A stretch of DNA of 62,053 nucleotides from assembly GCA_017548365.1 (NCBI GenBank), contig JAFZAC010000009.1, forward strand, positions 1 through 62,053, given 5' to 3'. Below the pieces are notes generated by a model that was not told the DNA's origin, ran no database searches, and saw only the letters and a list, made by a program, of their open reading frames with translations. Made by a program: the position numbers and the translations under genes. This document shows positions 8,586-16,886 of this stretch, piece after piece. Each line of letters begins with the position of its first letter. Position 1 is the stretch's first letter. The stretch is from Muribaculaceae bacterium (GTDB taxonomy: Bacteria > Bacteroidota > Bacteroidia > Bacteroidales > Muribaculaceae).

Positions 8586-8791
8586 AATGATGTTATGTTA
8601 ATGATTATTTATAATTTTCTCTAATTTAGACGCATTGAGTGCAGTAAACAATTATTCCTCACTCTGATGCCACTTATTTTTCTTGCAAAGATAAAACATA
8701 TATAACATACGGCAAAATATATCTACTTGTTTTCATACATAAATGACAAAGAATATGTATTTTTTGATGAACTATTTGGTTTTCATGATTT
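8529..8791. repeat. Duplicated promoter/signal-peptide block, copy 2
   Basis: Partner of 6887-7149. Differences are scattered single-base changes only. Confidence 0.85.
8686..8716 (-). promoter_or_regulatory. Promoter of the 7227-8585 WG-TonB gene
   Basis: Minus-strand -7 TATCTTTG (8693-8686) and -33 TTTG (8716-8713), spacing 19, identical to the paralogue's promoter. Confidence 0.75.
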
Positions 8792-8811
8792 TATTGATAA
8801 TAAGTAAAAAT

Positions 8812-8846
8812 AAAAAGGGCTCACCGCAATGCAATGAGTCCTTTTA
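8812..8846 (-). terminator. Terminator after fructose-bisphosphate aldolase
   Basis: Stem AAAAAGGGCTCA / TGAGTCCTTTTA around a CCGCAATGCAA loop, 16 bases after the aldolase stop on the minus strand, with T-rich 3' side. Confidence 0.75.
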
Positions 8847-8862
8847 TATATAGAATTATATC

Positions 8863-9864
8863 TTACTCGGCTTTGCCGTCGCTGCCAAGCACCTCAATGA
8901 TCTTGTGCTTGTAGAGCTTGGTCATCTCGTCGCGGGCGGGACCGCAATATTTGCGAGGATCAAACTCGCCGGGCTTCTCAGCAAACACCTTGCGAACCGC
9001 TGCGGTAAAGGCTAAGCGGCTGTCGCTGTCGATGTTGATCTTGCAAACTGCACTCTTGGCGGCCTTGCGCAACTGCTCCTCGGGGATACCAACAGCATCG
9101 GGCAGATTGCCACCGTGAGTGTTGATAATGTCAACATACTCTTGGGGCACTGACGATGAGCCGTGAAGCACGATGGGGAAGCCAGGAAGTTTCTCCATGA
9201 TGGCGTCGAGAACGTCAAATGCCAATGGGGGAGGAACGAGCTTGCCGGTCTGTGGGTCGCGGGTGCACTGCTCAGGTTTGAACTTGTAAGCGCCGTGGCT
9301 GGTGCCAATTGAGATTGCCAGTGAGTCGCAACCAGTGCGGGTAGCGAAATCGATAACCTCTTCGGGCTTGGTGTAGTGCGATTCCTCGGCAACTACATCA
9401 TCCTCAACGCCGGCAAGAACACCAAGCTCTGCCTCTACTGTAACGTCAAACTGGTGAGCATATTCCACAACTTTCTTAGTCAAAGCGATGTTCTCCTCAT
9501 AAGGCAGTGAGCTGCCGTCAATCATTACGCTCGAGAAACCAAAGTCAACGCAACTCTTGCAAACCTCAAATGTGTCGCCATGGTCGAGGTGCAGGCAAAT
9601 CTGGGGATTCTCCCATCCCAGCTCCTTGGCATACTCTACAGCTCCCTGAGCCATGTAGCGAAGAAGGGTCTGGTTCGCATAATTGCGAGCGCCTTTCGAT
9701 ACTTGCAGGATAACAGGCGATTTTGTCTCGGCACTTGCCTTGATAATTGCCTGAAGCTGCTCCATGTTGTTGAAATTGAATGCAGGAATTGCATAACCTC
9801 CATTGATTGCCTTAGCAAACATCTCGCGGGTGTTGACCAGGCCTAATTCCTTGTAACTTACCAT
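8863..9864 (-). CDS. fba: Class II fructose-bisphosphate aldolase
   Basis: 333 residues, the usual length. It catalyses reversible cleavage of fructose 1,6-bisphosphate to dihydroxyacetone phosphate and glyceraldehyde 3-phosphate in the cytosol. The class II (zinc-dependent) signature is clear: AIPAFNFNNMEQLQAII at the N-terminus, the zinc-binding LHLDHGDTFEVCKSCV near residue 100, EAELGVLAGVEDDV, the histidine of GTSHGAYKF near residue 195, and VLHGSSSVP near 235. It has its own promoter and terminator, so it is monocistronic. With pfkA at 38717 it covers two consecutive glycolytic steps. Confidence 0.97.
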   Translation of the reverse strand: MVSYKELGLVNTREMFAKAINGGYAIPAFNFNNMEQLQAIIKASAETKSPVILQVSKGARNYANQTLLRYMAQGAVEYAKELGWENPQICLHLDHGDTFEVCKSCVDFGFSSVMIDGSSLPYEENIALTKKVVEYAHQFDVTVEAELGVLAGVEDDVVAEESHYTKPEEVIDFATRTGCDSLAISIGTSHGAYKFKPEQCTRDPQTGKLVPPPLAFDVLDAIMEKLPGFPIVLHGSSSVPQEYVDIINTHGGNLPDAVGIPEEQLRKAAKSAVCKINIDSDSRLAFTAAVRKVFAEKPGEFDPRKYCGPARDEMTKLYKHKIIEVLGSDGKAE

Positions 9865-9946
9865 AATGTTTGTAATATTAAAAATTAAAACGATTTTACC
9901 TCTTTGAATGCAATAAGGGGTATTTTATAAACCTCAAATATGGCTG

Positions 9947-9978
9947 CAAAGTTAAAAAATAATTTTGGGTTAAACAAA
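9947..9978 (-). promoter_or_regulatory. Promoter of fructose-bisphosphate aldolase
   Basis: Minus-strand -7 TAACTTTG (9954-9947), -33 TTTG (9978-9975), spacing 20, about 80 bases upstream of the ATG. Confidence 0.7.
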
Positions 9979-10077
9979 AATAGCATAAGAATAGTCTAAA
10001 AAAAGTGGTAAAACTGGTCCGTGAAACAGCTATACCTCTGCTATGCAATAATGTGCATATTTTTTGAGAGTTCTTTT

Positions 10078-10107
10078 TTTGTTATTCATTTTTTTACTAT
10101 AAATTTG
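10078..10107 (+). promoter_or_regulatory. Candidate promoter of the PP2C phosphatase gene
   Basis: Plus-strand -33 TTTG (10078-10081) and -7 TAAATTTG (10100-10107), spacing 18, slightly shorter than consensus. Confidence 0.5.
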
Positions 10108-10241
10108 CAGTGTTATAATCCCACACAGGTCATTAGGCACGAAGGTTGCAACCTGATTAGGGATAATTATTCCTCGCAATGCAATTAAATTAGCACTTTG
10201 CACGTTAATTATAATATATAATTATTTTTAATGTCTGAAAC

Positions 10242-11825
10242 ATGAGAATTAGTCTATATACACCCATCGCCATAAGCGAGATTGGACGCAGAGAGCGTCA
10301 AGAAGATACACTGTGCCCAATGGTCAACGAATTGCAGGCAAGCGACAGGGTATTTGTTGTTTGTGACGGACTCGGTGGGCACGAACATGGCGACGTGGCA
10401 AGTGCTACAGTCGCACATGCCCTTCACGAGAAGATGAACGAGGCGCTTAGCGATGGCATCATTAGAGGACGAGATATCACCGAAGCGGTGAAATATGCTC
10501 ACGCCAAGCTCAACGAGACAGCCCAGAGGTTTGACTCCACTTCCAAGCCCATGGGAACCACTATGGCGATGATTGTATTTGGCGACAACGGTGTTGTGGC
10601 AGCACACATTGGCGACAGCCGCATCTACCACATCAGCCGAGCCCAGGGCAAAGTGCTTTATCGATCACGCGACCACTCCCTCGTCAACGACCTTTTCCAG
10701 GTGGGAAAACTCTCTCGCAGCGAAGCTGAATCTTCGCCAAAGAAAAGCATGCTCACCCGAGCCATGCTTCCTGCACCATTCCAAGAGCAGAGTGCCGACA
10801 TGGCTTTCATTACCAATGTTGAGCCAGGCGACTATTTCTTCATGTGCTCCGATGGAGTGAGTGGCGAAATCGACGATGAAAAGCTTTTGAATACATTGTG
10901 CGACGACTCCAAAAGCAATGACGACAAGTTGGCACAAATCCAGATGCTCGCACAAGGTGGAGCCGACAACCGCACAGCTCTGCTGCTGCAAGTAGAGAGC
11001 GTACATCATGAACTCGACGAGAAACTGCTCAACGACAATGAAAAGTTTATGTGCGACAAGATGGTGTTTGAGTCTGTCTTGCCAATGGCGGCAGCAGCGT
11101 CTCTGTCTCAAGACAGCGATATAGCATCCATCGCCGATGCCGACGACATTGACCTGCCACCAATTCCCGAAGAGGATGCACTTGGCGTTGATGAGTCGGT
11201 CGAGGTGGAACTTCTCGACGACGATGTTCCTCCCATCACCGACGAAGCACCCATTCAACAAAAGGACAACCGCAAGAAACTCATGTGGATTGCTTTGGCA
11301 GCTTTGCTGCTAGCATTGGGAATTCTCGCTTTCTTCATGCTTAACAAGCCTTCTCAAACCCCAGTCAAGAAAGTTGTCACCGACACTCTTCCCGACCCCG
11401 ATGTCACAATCGACACCATCCTGCCCGAGGTGCCAGTCGACACCTTCGATACTGGCAGTGCCGTAGCTGTACCACCAGCGCCAGGTCCTCCTGCTGCGAA
11501 CTATCCATCGAGCCATGTCGACGTGCCCAGTAACTACGGCTATAATGACAGCTACTATGACTCTGACGACAATGACGATGACAACAATTACAATCGTAGC
11601 TGGAGACCAAGAGAAAATGACGACGACAGCTACGATCAACAACCTGAGCAACGCCAAGAAGTAGCGAGACCTACCCAGCAACAACAAACAACAAGAAGGA
11701 GAGGTCTTGCAGGAGTTGCTATAGAGGAGATGCATGGGAATAAAAAACAAATACCCATTGGTCGCGCTAACAACGGGGATGTTCCACAACCCTCACGCAA
11801 CTCAGGTACATTCCACACTCCATAA
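10242..11825 (+). CDS. Membrane-anchored PP2C-family Ser/Thr phosphatase
   Basis: 527 residues. Residues about 1-250 form a PP2C catalytic domain with the metal-binding motifs in order: GRRERQEDTL, VCDGLGGHEHGD, PMGTTMAMIVFGDNGVVAAHIGDSRIYH, CSDGVSGEIDDE and GGADNRTALLL. An acidic linker leads to one transmembrane helix (KLMWIALAALLLALGILAFFML) near residue 350. The last 150 residues are low-complexity: Pro-rich, then Tyr/Asp/Asn-rich, then Gln/Arg-rich. The catalytic domain is likely cytoplasmic with the disordered tail outside. It dephosphorylates Ser/Thr phosphoproteins; no cognate kinase is in the window. The next gene has a similar helix-plus-disordered-tail layout and may be a partner. 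Confidence 0.88.
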   Translation: MRISLYTPIAISEIGRRERQEDTLCPMVNELQASDRVFVVCDGLGGHEHGDVASATVAHALHEKMNEALSDGIIRGRDITEAVKYAHAKLNETAQRFDSTSKPMGTTMAMIVFGDNGVVAAHIGDSRIYHISRAQGKVLYRSRDHSLVNDLFQVGKLSRSEAESSPKKSMLTRAMLPAPFQEQSADMAFITNVEPGDYFFMCSDGVSGEIDDEKLLNTLCDDSKSNDDKLAQIQMLAQGGADNRTALLLQVESVHHELDEKLLNDNEKFMCDKMVFESVLPMAAAASLSQDSDIASIADADDIDLPPIPEEDALGVDESVEVELLDDDVPPITDEAPIQQKDNRKKLMWIALAALLLALGILAFFMLNKPSQTPVKKVVTDTLPDPDVTIDTILPEVPVDTFDTGSAVAVPPAPGPPAANYPSSHVDVPSNYGYNDSYYDSDDNDDDNNYNRSWRPRENDDDSYDQQPEQRQEVARPTQQQQTTRRRGLAGVAIEEMHGNKKQIPIGRANNGDVPQPSRNSGTFHTP

Positions 11826-11875
11826 AATATTGCTATATTTAGCTCCATATATATATTTCAAAAAACACGTGTATT

Positions 11876-12523
11876 ATGGAAAAAAACAAAAATGAAATAA
11901 AAAGTTCCAAGAAAGGAAAGAAGAAAAATTGGATGATGATTGCGCTGGCAGCGCTACTTGCAGCACTGCTGGTGGAGATGGTTTGCTATATGGCAGTCGA
12001 CTCACAAAACTCCAAAAAGAAGATTGCCGAGCAAGTGACACAGGAGCCTACCGATGTCAACAACGATTTCATGGCTCAAGATGTTCAGGCAACTGCTGAT
12101 CAAGAAGCTACTGCCGATGAGACCACAGCCAGCAAAGATGCTGACCGAGACAACAATCACGCATCACGTGCCAAAGACAACAACACAGTTGCCCCTGCTA
12201 CCCAAAAGCAGCCTTCAAGCACTACAAGCATCAAAACACCGGCTCCAATGCCTGAGAAGGACTTGGCACAAACTACCCCACGCGACAACGAGTCACAGCG
12301 CGAGAGTTGGTATGACGAAGAATCGCAAGGGACAACACTCACTCCCCTTGAGGACAACAGCAGGAACTATAATCGCAACATGAATAGGCCCGTACAAGGG
12401 CAGGGACAATACCACCGAGGTTATACCCCTAATGAGCAGCAAGGCGGCTACTACGACAATCCAAGACGCGGTCATGGACAAGGTTATTACAACCAATATG
12501 GCCGAAGATTTGGAAGATACTGA
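11876..12523 (+). CDS. Single-helix membrane protein with disordered tail
   Basis: 215 residues, not recognised. The N-terminus is strongly basic (KSSKKGKKKNW) followed by one transmembrane helix (MMIALAALLAALLVEMVCYMAV), so the N-terminus should stay in the cytoplasm. The rest is low-complexity: Ala/Asp/Glu/Thr-rich to about residue 110, then Arg/Asn/Gly/Tyr-rich at the end (GYYDNPRRGHGQGYYNQYGRRFGRY). It lies 50 bases after the PP2C phosphatase in the same direction and shares its general composition, so the two are probably co-expressed. A structural or scaffold role is only a guess. Confidence 0.7.
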   Translation: MEKNKNEIKSSKKGKKKNWMMIALAALLAALLVEMVCYMAVDSQNSKKKIAEQVTQEPTDVNNDFMAQDVQATADQEATADETTASKDADRDNNHASRAKDNNTVAPATQKQPSSTTSIKTPAPMPEKDLAQTTPRDNESQRESWYDEESQGTTLTPLEDNSRNYNRNMNRPVQGQGQYHRGYTPNEQQGGYYDNPRRGHGQGYYNQYGRRFGRY

Positions 12524-12678
12524 AAATAAATATCTAAATTATTAATACTGTTCAGTCACTGCCTTGCCACTTGCTTAAGCATCTCACACAACAATAGCAT
12601 GGTAGTGACTGATTCTTAAACAACATATGGTGCTGTAGCCAACGCCTACTCAACATCGATTTATAGAACAATAAACTT

Positions 12679-13449
12679 ATGCAAGACATCAACAACGGCA
12701 TTATAAAGCTGGTTTCCTCGCTGGCTGTAAAAAAATATCGCGACAAGGAAGGGCTCTTTGTCGCCGAGGGATGGAAATGCGTGCGCGACACATGGAACGC
12801 ATTCAACTGTCGATATCTCATTGCCACCAAGGCTTGGTATGAGCAGCAAGGCACTGCCGAGCACTATCCCAAGCTGGTTATGGCACACAAAAGCCAGATG
12901 GCGCGCATGTCCCAATTCACCACACCCAGTGACGTGATGGCTGTTTACGAGATTCCACAAGTTGATTATAGCGATGACGAGGTGCGCAAAGGGCTCAACA
13001 TCGTGCTCGACAACATTCAGGACCCAGGCAACCTGGGCACAATCATGCGCCTTGCCGACTGGTATGGCATCAAAAACATCTTCGCCAGCAAGTCGACTGT
13101 CGATGTCTACAACCACAAAGTGGTGCAGGCAACTATGGGAGCCATCAGCCGCGTTAAGGTGCACTACTGCGACCTTGATTTCTTCCTCGACGACTACAAC
13201 GACATGCCAGTGCTAGGAACATTCCTCGACGGTGACAACATTTACAACTCGCAGTTGCCGCAAGGTGGGGCCTTTGTCATCTTTGGCAACGAGGGACAGG
13301 GTATCAGCCCCAAAGTTGCCGATCATGTCACACAGCGCATCCACATTCCAGCCATGCCTAGAAAAGGCGCCAAGAGCGAGAGTCTAAACGTAGGCATCGC
13401 CGCCGCCATCACCATCAGCGAACTCCGCCGCAACATCCTTACCAAGTAG
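12679..13449 (+). CDS. TrmH/SpoU-family RNA 2'-O-methyltransferase
   Basis: 256 residues. The N-terminal 90 residues (KLVSSLAVKKYRDKEGLFVAEGWKCV) form the substrate-binding domain typical of rRNA methyltransferases of this family. The C-terminal SPOUT domain carries the three motifs: LDNIQDPGNLGTIMRLADWYGI, VIFGNEGQGIS and IPAMPRKGAKSESLNVGIAAAI, which build the knotted SAM site. It transfers a methyl group from SAM to a ribose 2'-OH in rRNA or tRNA; the exact target cannot be read from sequence. It begins an apparent three-gene operon, with the next start 9 bases after its stop. Confidence 0.92.
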   Translation: MQDINNGIIKLVSSLAVKKYRDKEGLFVAEGWKCVRDTWNAFNCRYLIATKAWYEQQGTAEHYPKLVMAHKSQMARMSQFTTPSDVMAVYEIPQVDYSDDEVRKGLNIVLDNIQDPGNLGTIMRLADWYGIKNIFASKSTVDVYNHKVVQATMGAISRVKVHYCDLDFFLDDYNDMPVLGTFLDGDNIYNSQLPQGGAFVIFGNEGQGISPKVADHVTQRIHIPAMPRKGAKSESLNVGIAAAITISELRRNILTK

Positions 13450-13458
13450 TTCAAGCTT

Positions 13459-13929
13459 ATGCCACTCCTCAACGTCTCTTTTGGAATATTCGCTTTTATG
13501 CCACAAGGATGGCTGTTCATGATGTTCATCATCTTGATGGAGACATCTATCATGAACAGGGTTCTGGGGAAGAAAGGGAAAGAGATGAGAGTGTTTGTCT
13601 CAGCATTAGCGGCTAATGGCGTTAGCGGCATCGTTGGAATTGCAGCTTCGTTGTTAATCAATGGCGGATGGTGGCTTGTGGTGTGGTTCCCTTGGGTATC
13701 TTCTCATGAAGTCAATGTCCATGAGCCTCGCGCGCTGACAGGTTTGGTGGCCTATTATTTGGTGGCAATGGTGCTGTCGATACTAATTGAATGGGGACTC
13801 AACCATGCCATCCTAAAAAAAATATTTCCCGCCCGGAAAATCCTTAAGGCTACACTTTGGGCCAATGGCGCCAGTTATGCCCTGGGGGCAATACTCATAA
13901 CATTATTGTGCACTCTTTTGAGCACATAA
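13459..13929 (+). CDS. Small multi-pass membrane protein of unknown function
   Basis: 156 residues with about four hydrophobic helices (around residues 1-25, 45-75, 95-115 and 130-155) joined by short loops. The loop WVSSHEVNVHEPRAL near residue 90 is the main polar feature. No family was recognised. It starts 9 bases after the methyltransferase stop and 32 bases before the M50-like protease, so the three are likely co-transcribed. Confidence 0.7.
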   Translation: MPLLNVSFGIFAFMPQGWLFMMFIILMETSIMNRVLGKKGKEMRVFVSALAANGVSGIVGIAASLLINGGWWLVVWFPWVSSHEVNVHEPRALTGLVAYYLVAMVLSILIEWGLNHAILKKIFPARKILKATLWANGASYALGAILITLLCTLLST

Positions 13930-13961
13930 CACACCATCGCATTTAATTAAAATACAACCAC

Positions 13962-14675
13962 ATGTCACAAAACAACAACAGCACCATCACTTTCAACGCA
14001 CTGGGAGTAGTCATCTTTGTGGGAATAATTGTTTATTGCGTCTTAAACCCCACCTATCTGTCGTTCCTCTTGTGTCTGTCGATAAATGTGCTGCTGCATG
14101 AGCTCGGGCATTACACTGCCGGACGAGTTTTCAAGTGCTCGATGAACGAGGTATCGCTGTTCTTCATCTCAGCCGTCTCCTACGAGAACAAAGAGACAAG
14201 ATACATCTACAGCACCCAGAACTCATGGCGTGACACCAAGTGGACGCTGGGAGCTCTGCCCTTTGGTGGATACACCACTTTCTTGACATCGAGTTCACCA
14301 CTCGATGGCGATTGGAGAAACAGCCCATTTGTCAACCACAAGCCCGCCTTCGCAAGGCTCATAATTCACGGAGCTGGCATTCTTGTCAACATTTTCACCT
14401 TCCTGTTGCTGTATGCTGTTTTTTCTACCTCGGCCACCCCATTCATCGATGAGCTAATGAGCATTGCGCTGGTCCTCTCCATAATCAACCTGCTGCCTTT
14501 CTATCCTCTCGACGGCTCGTCAATCCTCATCACTATCTACGAGATGATCACGGGCCACAAACCCTCCGAAGGTTTCATGAATGTATTCAAGTTTGCCGGT
14601 TTAGGCCTAATGATTTACCTGTTCTACATCAACCCCTCAATCCTCAACCGCCTCCTGGCAATGGTTATGCCATAA
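13962..14675 (+). CDS. M50-like (site-2 protease-type) membrane metalloprotease
   Basis: 237 residues, multi-pass membrane protein. LLHELGHYTAGRVFKC near residue 45 holds the HExxH zinc motif inside a hydrophobic segment, and NLLPFYPLDGSSIL near residue 182 matches the second M50 motif (NxxPxxPLDG) that supplies the third zinc ligand. It therefore looks like an active intramembrane protease or a close relative. Such proteases cut transmembrane substrates such as anti-sigma factors; no substrate is evident nearby. It has no PDZ domain and is shorter than RseP. It ends the operon that starts at 12679. Confidence 0.82.
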   Translation: MSQNNNSTITFNALGVVIFVGIIVYCVLNPTYLSFLLCLSINVLLHELGHYTAGRVFKCSMNEVSLFFISAVSYENKETRYIYSTQNSWRDTKWTLGALPFGGYTTFLTSSSPLDGDWRNSPFVNHKPAFARLIIHGAGILVNIFTFLLLYAVFSTSATPFIDELMSIALVLSIINLLPFYPLDGSSILITIYEMITGHKPSEGFMNVFKFAGLGLMIYLFYINPSILNRLLAMVMP

Positions 14676-14727
14676 ACCATATCTCTCTTGCATCAAGAAA
14701 TCGAGTTCAACAAAATCACATAACAAA

Positions 14728-14759
14728 TCGCCAGCGCTTTGCAGCACTGGCGACTATTT
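14728..14759. terminator. Terminator between convergent genes
   Basis: Stem TCGCCAG (14728-14734) / CTGGCGA (14747-14753) with flanking A and T runs, between the M50-like gene (+) and the aminotransferase (-). It can serve both strands. Confidence 0.7.
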
Positions 14760-14781
14760 TATGTATATGTGTTTCTGTCGA

Positions 14782-15975
14782 TTATCTTGCGTTATAGGCT
14801 TCGAGGGCCTTCTCGAGCACTACAAGTGCGCGCTTAAGGTCTTCGATCTTGAGCACATAGGCCATGCGCACCTCGTTCTTGCCAGCACCCGGTGTGGCAT
14901 AGAATCCGGTGGCGGGAGCCATCATCACTGTCTCGCCCTCATAGCTGAACTCCTCAAGGCACCAGCGGCAGAAGTCGTCGCAGTCTTCCACGGGGAACTT
15001 GGCCATAGCATAGAAAGCGCCTGTGGGCATTGGAGCAAACACGCCAGGAATCTTGTTCAAACCTTCAACCAGGCAGTTGCGGCGAGCGATGTACTCGTCA
15101 TAAACACCCTGATGATAGGCCTGTGGAGCGGCAAGCGATGCCTCGGCAACAATCTGACCAATCAATGGAGGACTCAAACGGGCCTGGGCAAACTTCATAA
15201 CTGTGGCATGCAATTTCTTGTTGCGGGTGATGAAGGCGCCAATGCGTATGCCGCACTCGCTGTAACGCTTCGACACCGAGTCAACAACGATGACGTTGTC
15301 CTCGAGACCCTCAAGATGAAGGGCACTCAGGTAAGGTTTGTCGCTATAACGGAATTCACGGTACACTTCGTCGCTGATGAGATAGAGGTCATGCTTCTTC
15401 ACCAGGTCACGAAGCTGCATAAGTTCCTCGTCAGAATAAAGTGTGCCAGTGGGGTTGTTAGGATTGCAAATCATAATAGCGCGAGTGCGCTCGTTTATAA
15501 GCTTCTCAAACTCCTCGATTGCTGGCAGAGAATATCCGTTCTCAATCTTGGTGGTGATAGGACGAACCTTCACACCCATCTCGTTGGCAAAGCCCATATA
15601 GTTGGCATAAACAGGTTCTGGAACGATGAGCTCGTCGCCAGGATTGAAGCAAGTGAGGAAAGCAAACTGCAGTGCCTCGCTACCGCCACAGGTAACGATG
15701 ATGTTGCTGGCATCGATGTTGATGTCATAGCGGCCATAGTATTCCACTAGTCTGTCGAGATAGCTCTGATAACCCTGCGATGGAGAATACTCCAGCACCT
15801 TGCGGTCAATGTTCTTGAGAGCGTCAAGACCTTCTTGTGGAGTGGCGATATCGGGCTGGCCGATGTTAAGGTGATAAACTTTGATTCCCTTCTGCTTAGC
15901 TGCCACAGCAAATGGGGCAAGCTTGCGAATTGGAGAAGCGGGCATATCGATGCCGCGTTGCGAAATGTTAGGCAT
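14782..15975 (-). CDS. PLP-dependent class I/II aminotransferase (aspartate aminotransferase-like)
   Basis: 397 residues, full length for fold-type I aminotransferases. The N-terminus has the substrate loop YHLNIGQPDIATP. ICNPNNPTGTLYSDEEL and LISDEVYREFRY carry the Asn and Asp that position the cofactor. SVSKRYSECGIRIG near residue 235 contains the Schiff-base lysine. It moves amino groups between an amino acid and 2-oxoglutarate in the cytosol. Aspartate is the most likely donor by overall resemblance, but substrate cannot be fixed from motifs. It stands alone on the minus strand. Confidence 0.9.
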   Translation of the reverse strand: MPNISQRGIDMPASPIRKLAPFAVAAKQKGIKVYHLNIGQPDIATPQEGLDALKNIDRKVLEYSPSQGYQSYLDRLVEYYGRYDINIDASNIIVTCGGSEALQFAFLTCFNPGDELIVPEPVYANYMGFANEMGVKVRPITTKIENGYSLPAIEEFEKLINERTRAIMICNPNNPTGTLYSDEELMQLRDLVKKHDLYLISDEVYREFRYSDKPYLSALHLEGLEDNVIVVDSVSKRYSECGIRIGAFITRNKKLHATVMKFAQARLSPPLIGQIVAEASLAAPQAYHQGVYDEYIARRNCLVEGLNKIPGVFAPMPTGAFYAMAKFPVEDCDDFCRWCLEEFSYEGETVMMAPATGFYATPGAGKNEVRMAYVLKIEDLKRALVVLEKALEAYNAR

Positions 15976-16107
15976 AGTGTTTTATAGATTTGTATTGAAA
16001 ATTATTAGTTTCTTGTTTCGGCCGGTAAAGGTATATAAAAATCTCCACCCCACCAAAAAAACAACAACTTTCGCTACCAAAAAAATCTTGGCACTGTATT
16101 TAAACAA

Positions 16108-16138
16108 CAAAGACCGAACTCATTCGGTCTTTGTCTGT
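16108..16138 (-). terminator. Terminator after the 16143-16715 gene
   Basis: Perfect 11-bp stem CAAAGACCGAA / TTCGGTCTTTG with a 4-base loop just past the stop codon on the minus strand. Confidence 0.75.
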
Positions 16139-16142
16139 TGTA

Positions 16143-16715
16143 TTAATTCTTTTCAAGCAGTGATTTGAATGTCGCCTGCTGTTGCTTCATGAGTTTGAGC
16201 ACATCGGCTGGAGTTTTGATCACGTAGGGCTTGAGGTCATCTTTGGGCCACTGCTTTACTTCAGGGATTGTCTTGATTACCTTGCCTTTCTCGAAGTAGA
16301 AGCGATATTCCTGTTTAGCATCTCCCTCTTGACGGACCAAATAAGCAAACATAGGGTCACCCTCCATAGAATCCCACAGGAATTCCCAGTAATAAACATG
16401 CATGCCATGAGCATAGGTGCTGCGGCTTGTCATGAAGTAGAGCTGGCTGTCCATGGAGCCGTCGGCGCTGTACTGCTCCTGAGTGAAATAGTACTTGTCG
16501 TGACGCTCATACAAACCAGTTCCTGGCAGGTTCTGAGCCACGTCGACTCCGATTTCATTAAAAGGAACACCCTCATCAACGGGTTTGTTTTTCATTATCT
16601 CGAGCCTGTCGGCATAGGCCTGACGAATCTGCGCCATGCGCTTGTCGTGGTTCTGAGCAAAGGCAACACTTGCTGTCATTACAGCAATCACAATAATTGT
16701 AAGTCTTAGTTTCAT
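16143..16715 (-). CDS. Secreted protein of unknown function
   Basis: 190 residues from the ATG at 16715. This start is chosen because it opens a signal peptide (MKLRLTIIVIAVMTASVAFA, cleavage near AFAQ) and because the promoter -7 box at 16754-16747 would fall inside a longer reading. The mature part is rich in aromatic residues (YYFTQEQYSADGSMDSQLYF, HVYYWEFLWDSMEGDP), ends in a Lys/Gln-rich helix, and has no recognised family. It is divergent from the WG-repeat lipoprotein gene and shares its regulatory region. Confidence 0.75.
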   Translation of the reverse strand: MKLRLTIIVIAVMTASVAFAQNHDKRMAQIRQAYADRLEIMKNKPVDEGVPFNEIGVDVAQNLPGTGLYERHDKYYFTQEQYSADGSMDSQLYFMTSRSTYAHGMHVYYWEFLWDSMEGDPMFAYLVRQEGDAKQEYRFYFEKGKVIKTIPEVKQWPKDDLKPYVIKTPADVLKLMKQQQATFKSLLEKN

Positions 16716-16746
16716 AGTCATTTCTGTTTTAATGTTCATTTCATTG

Positions 16747-16777
16747 CAAAGATAAGCAAAAATCATTGCACAAGCAA
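16747..16777 (-). promoter_or_regulatory. Promoter of the secreted protein at 16143
   Basis: Minus-strand -7 TATCTTTG (16754-16747) with a TTG (16777-16775) 20 bases upstream. It is arranged back-to-back with a plus-strand promoter at 16793. Confidence 0.6.
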
Positions 16778-16792
16778 GATTTGCCACAATTT

Positions 16793-16823
16793 TTTGTCAT
16801 TATTGAAATTTCTTGTAATTTTG
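16793..16823 (+). promoter_or_regulatory. Promoter of the WG-repeat lipoprotein gene
   Basis: Plus-strand -33 TTTG (16793-16796) and -7 TAATTTTG (16816-16823), spacing 19, giving a leader of about 55 bases. Confidence 0.65.
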
Positions 16824-16886
16824 TAGGTTGAATTAAACCCAAATATCAGGGGCTATTATTATAACGAAGTATTACAATATAAATAT

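Larger units (their letters stand above)
9865..10241. other. Divergent intergenic region, aldolase / PP2C
   Basis: 377 bases without a gene. It holds the aldolase promoter on the minus strand (9947-9978) and a candidate promoter for the PP2C gene on the plus strand (10078-10107). The PP2C leader of about 130 bases includes a perfect 12-bp palindrome AGGTTGCAACCT at 10143-10154. No small ORF or RNA gene was recognised. Confidence 0.6.

Noticed and set aside
14761..15750. 329-codon plus-strand frame opposite the aminotransferase
   Set aside because: Shadow of a well-conserved PLP enzyme on the minus strand.
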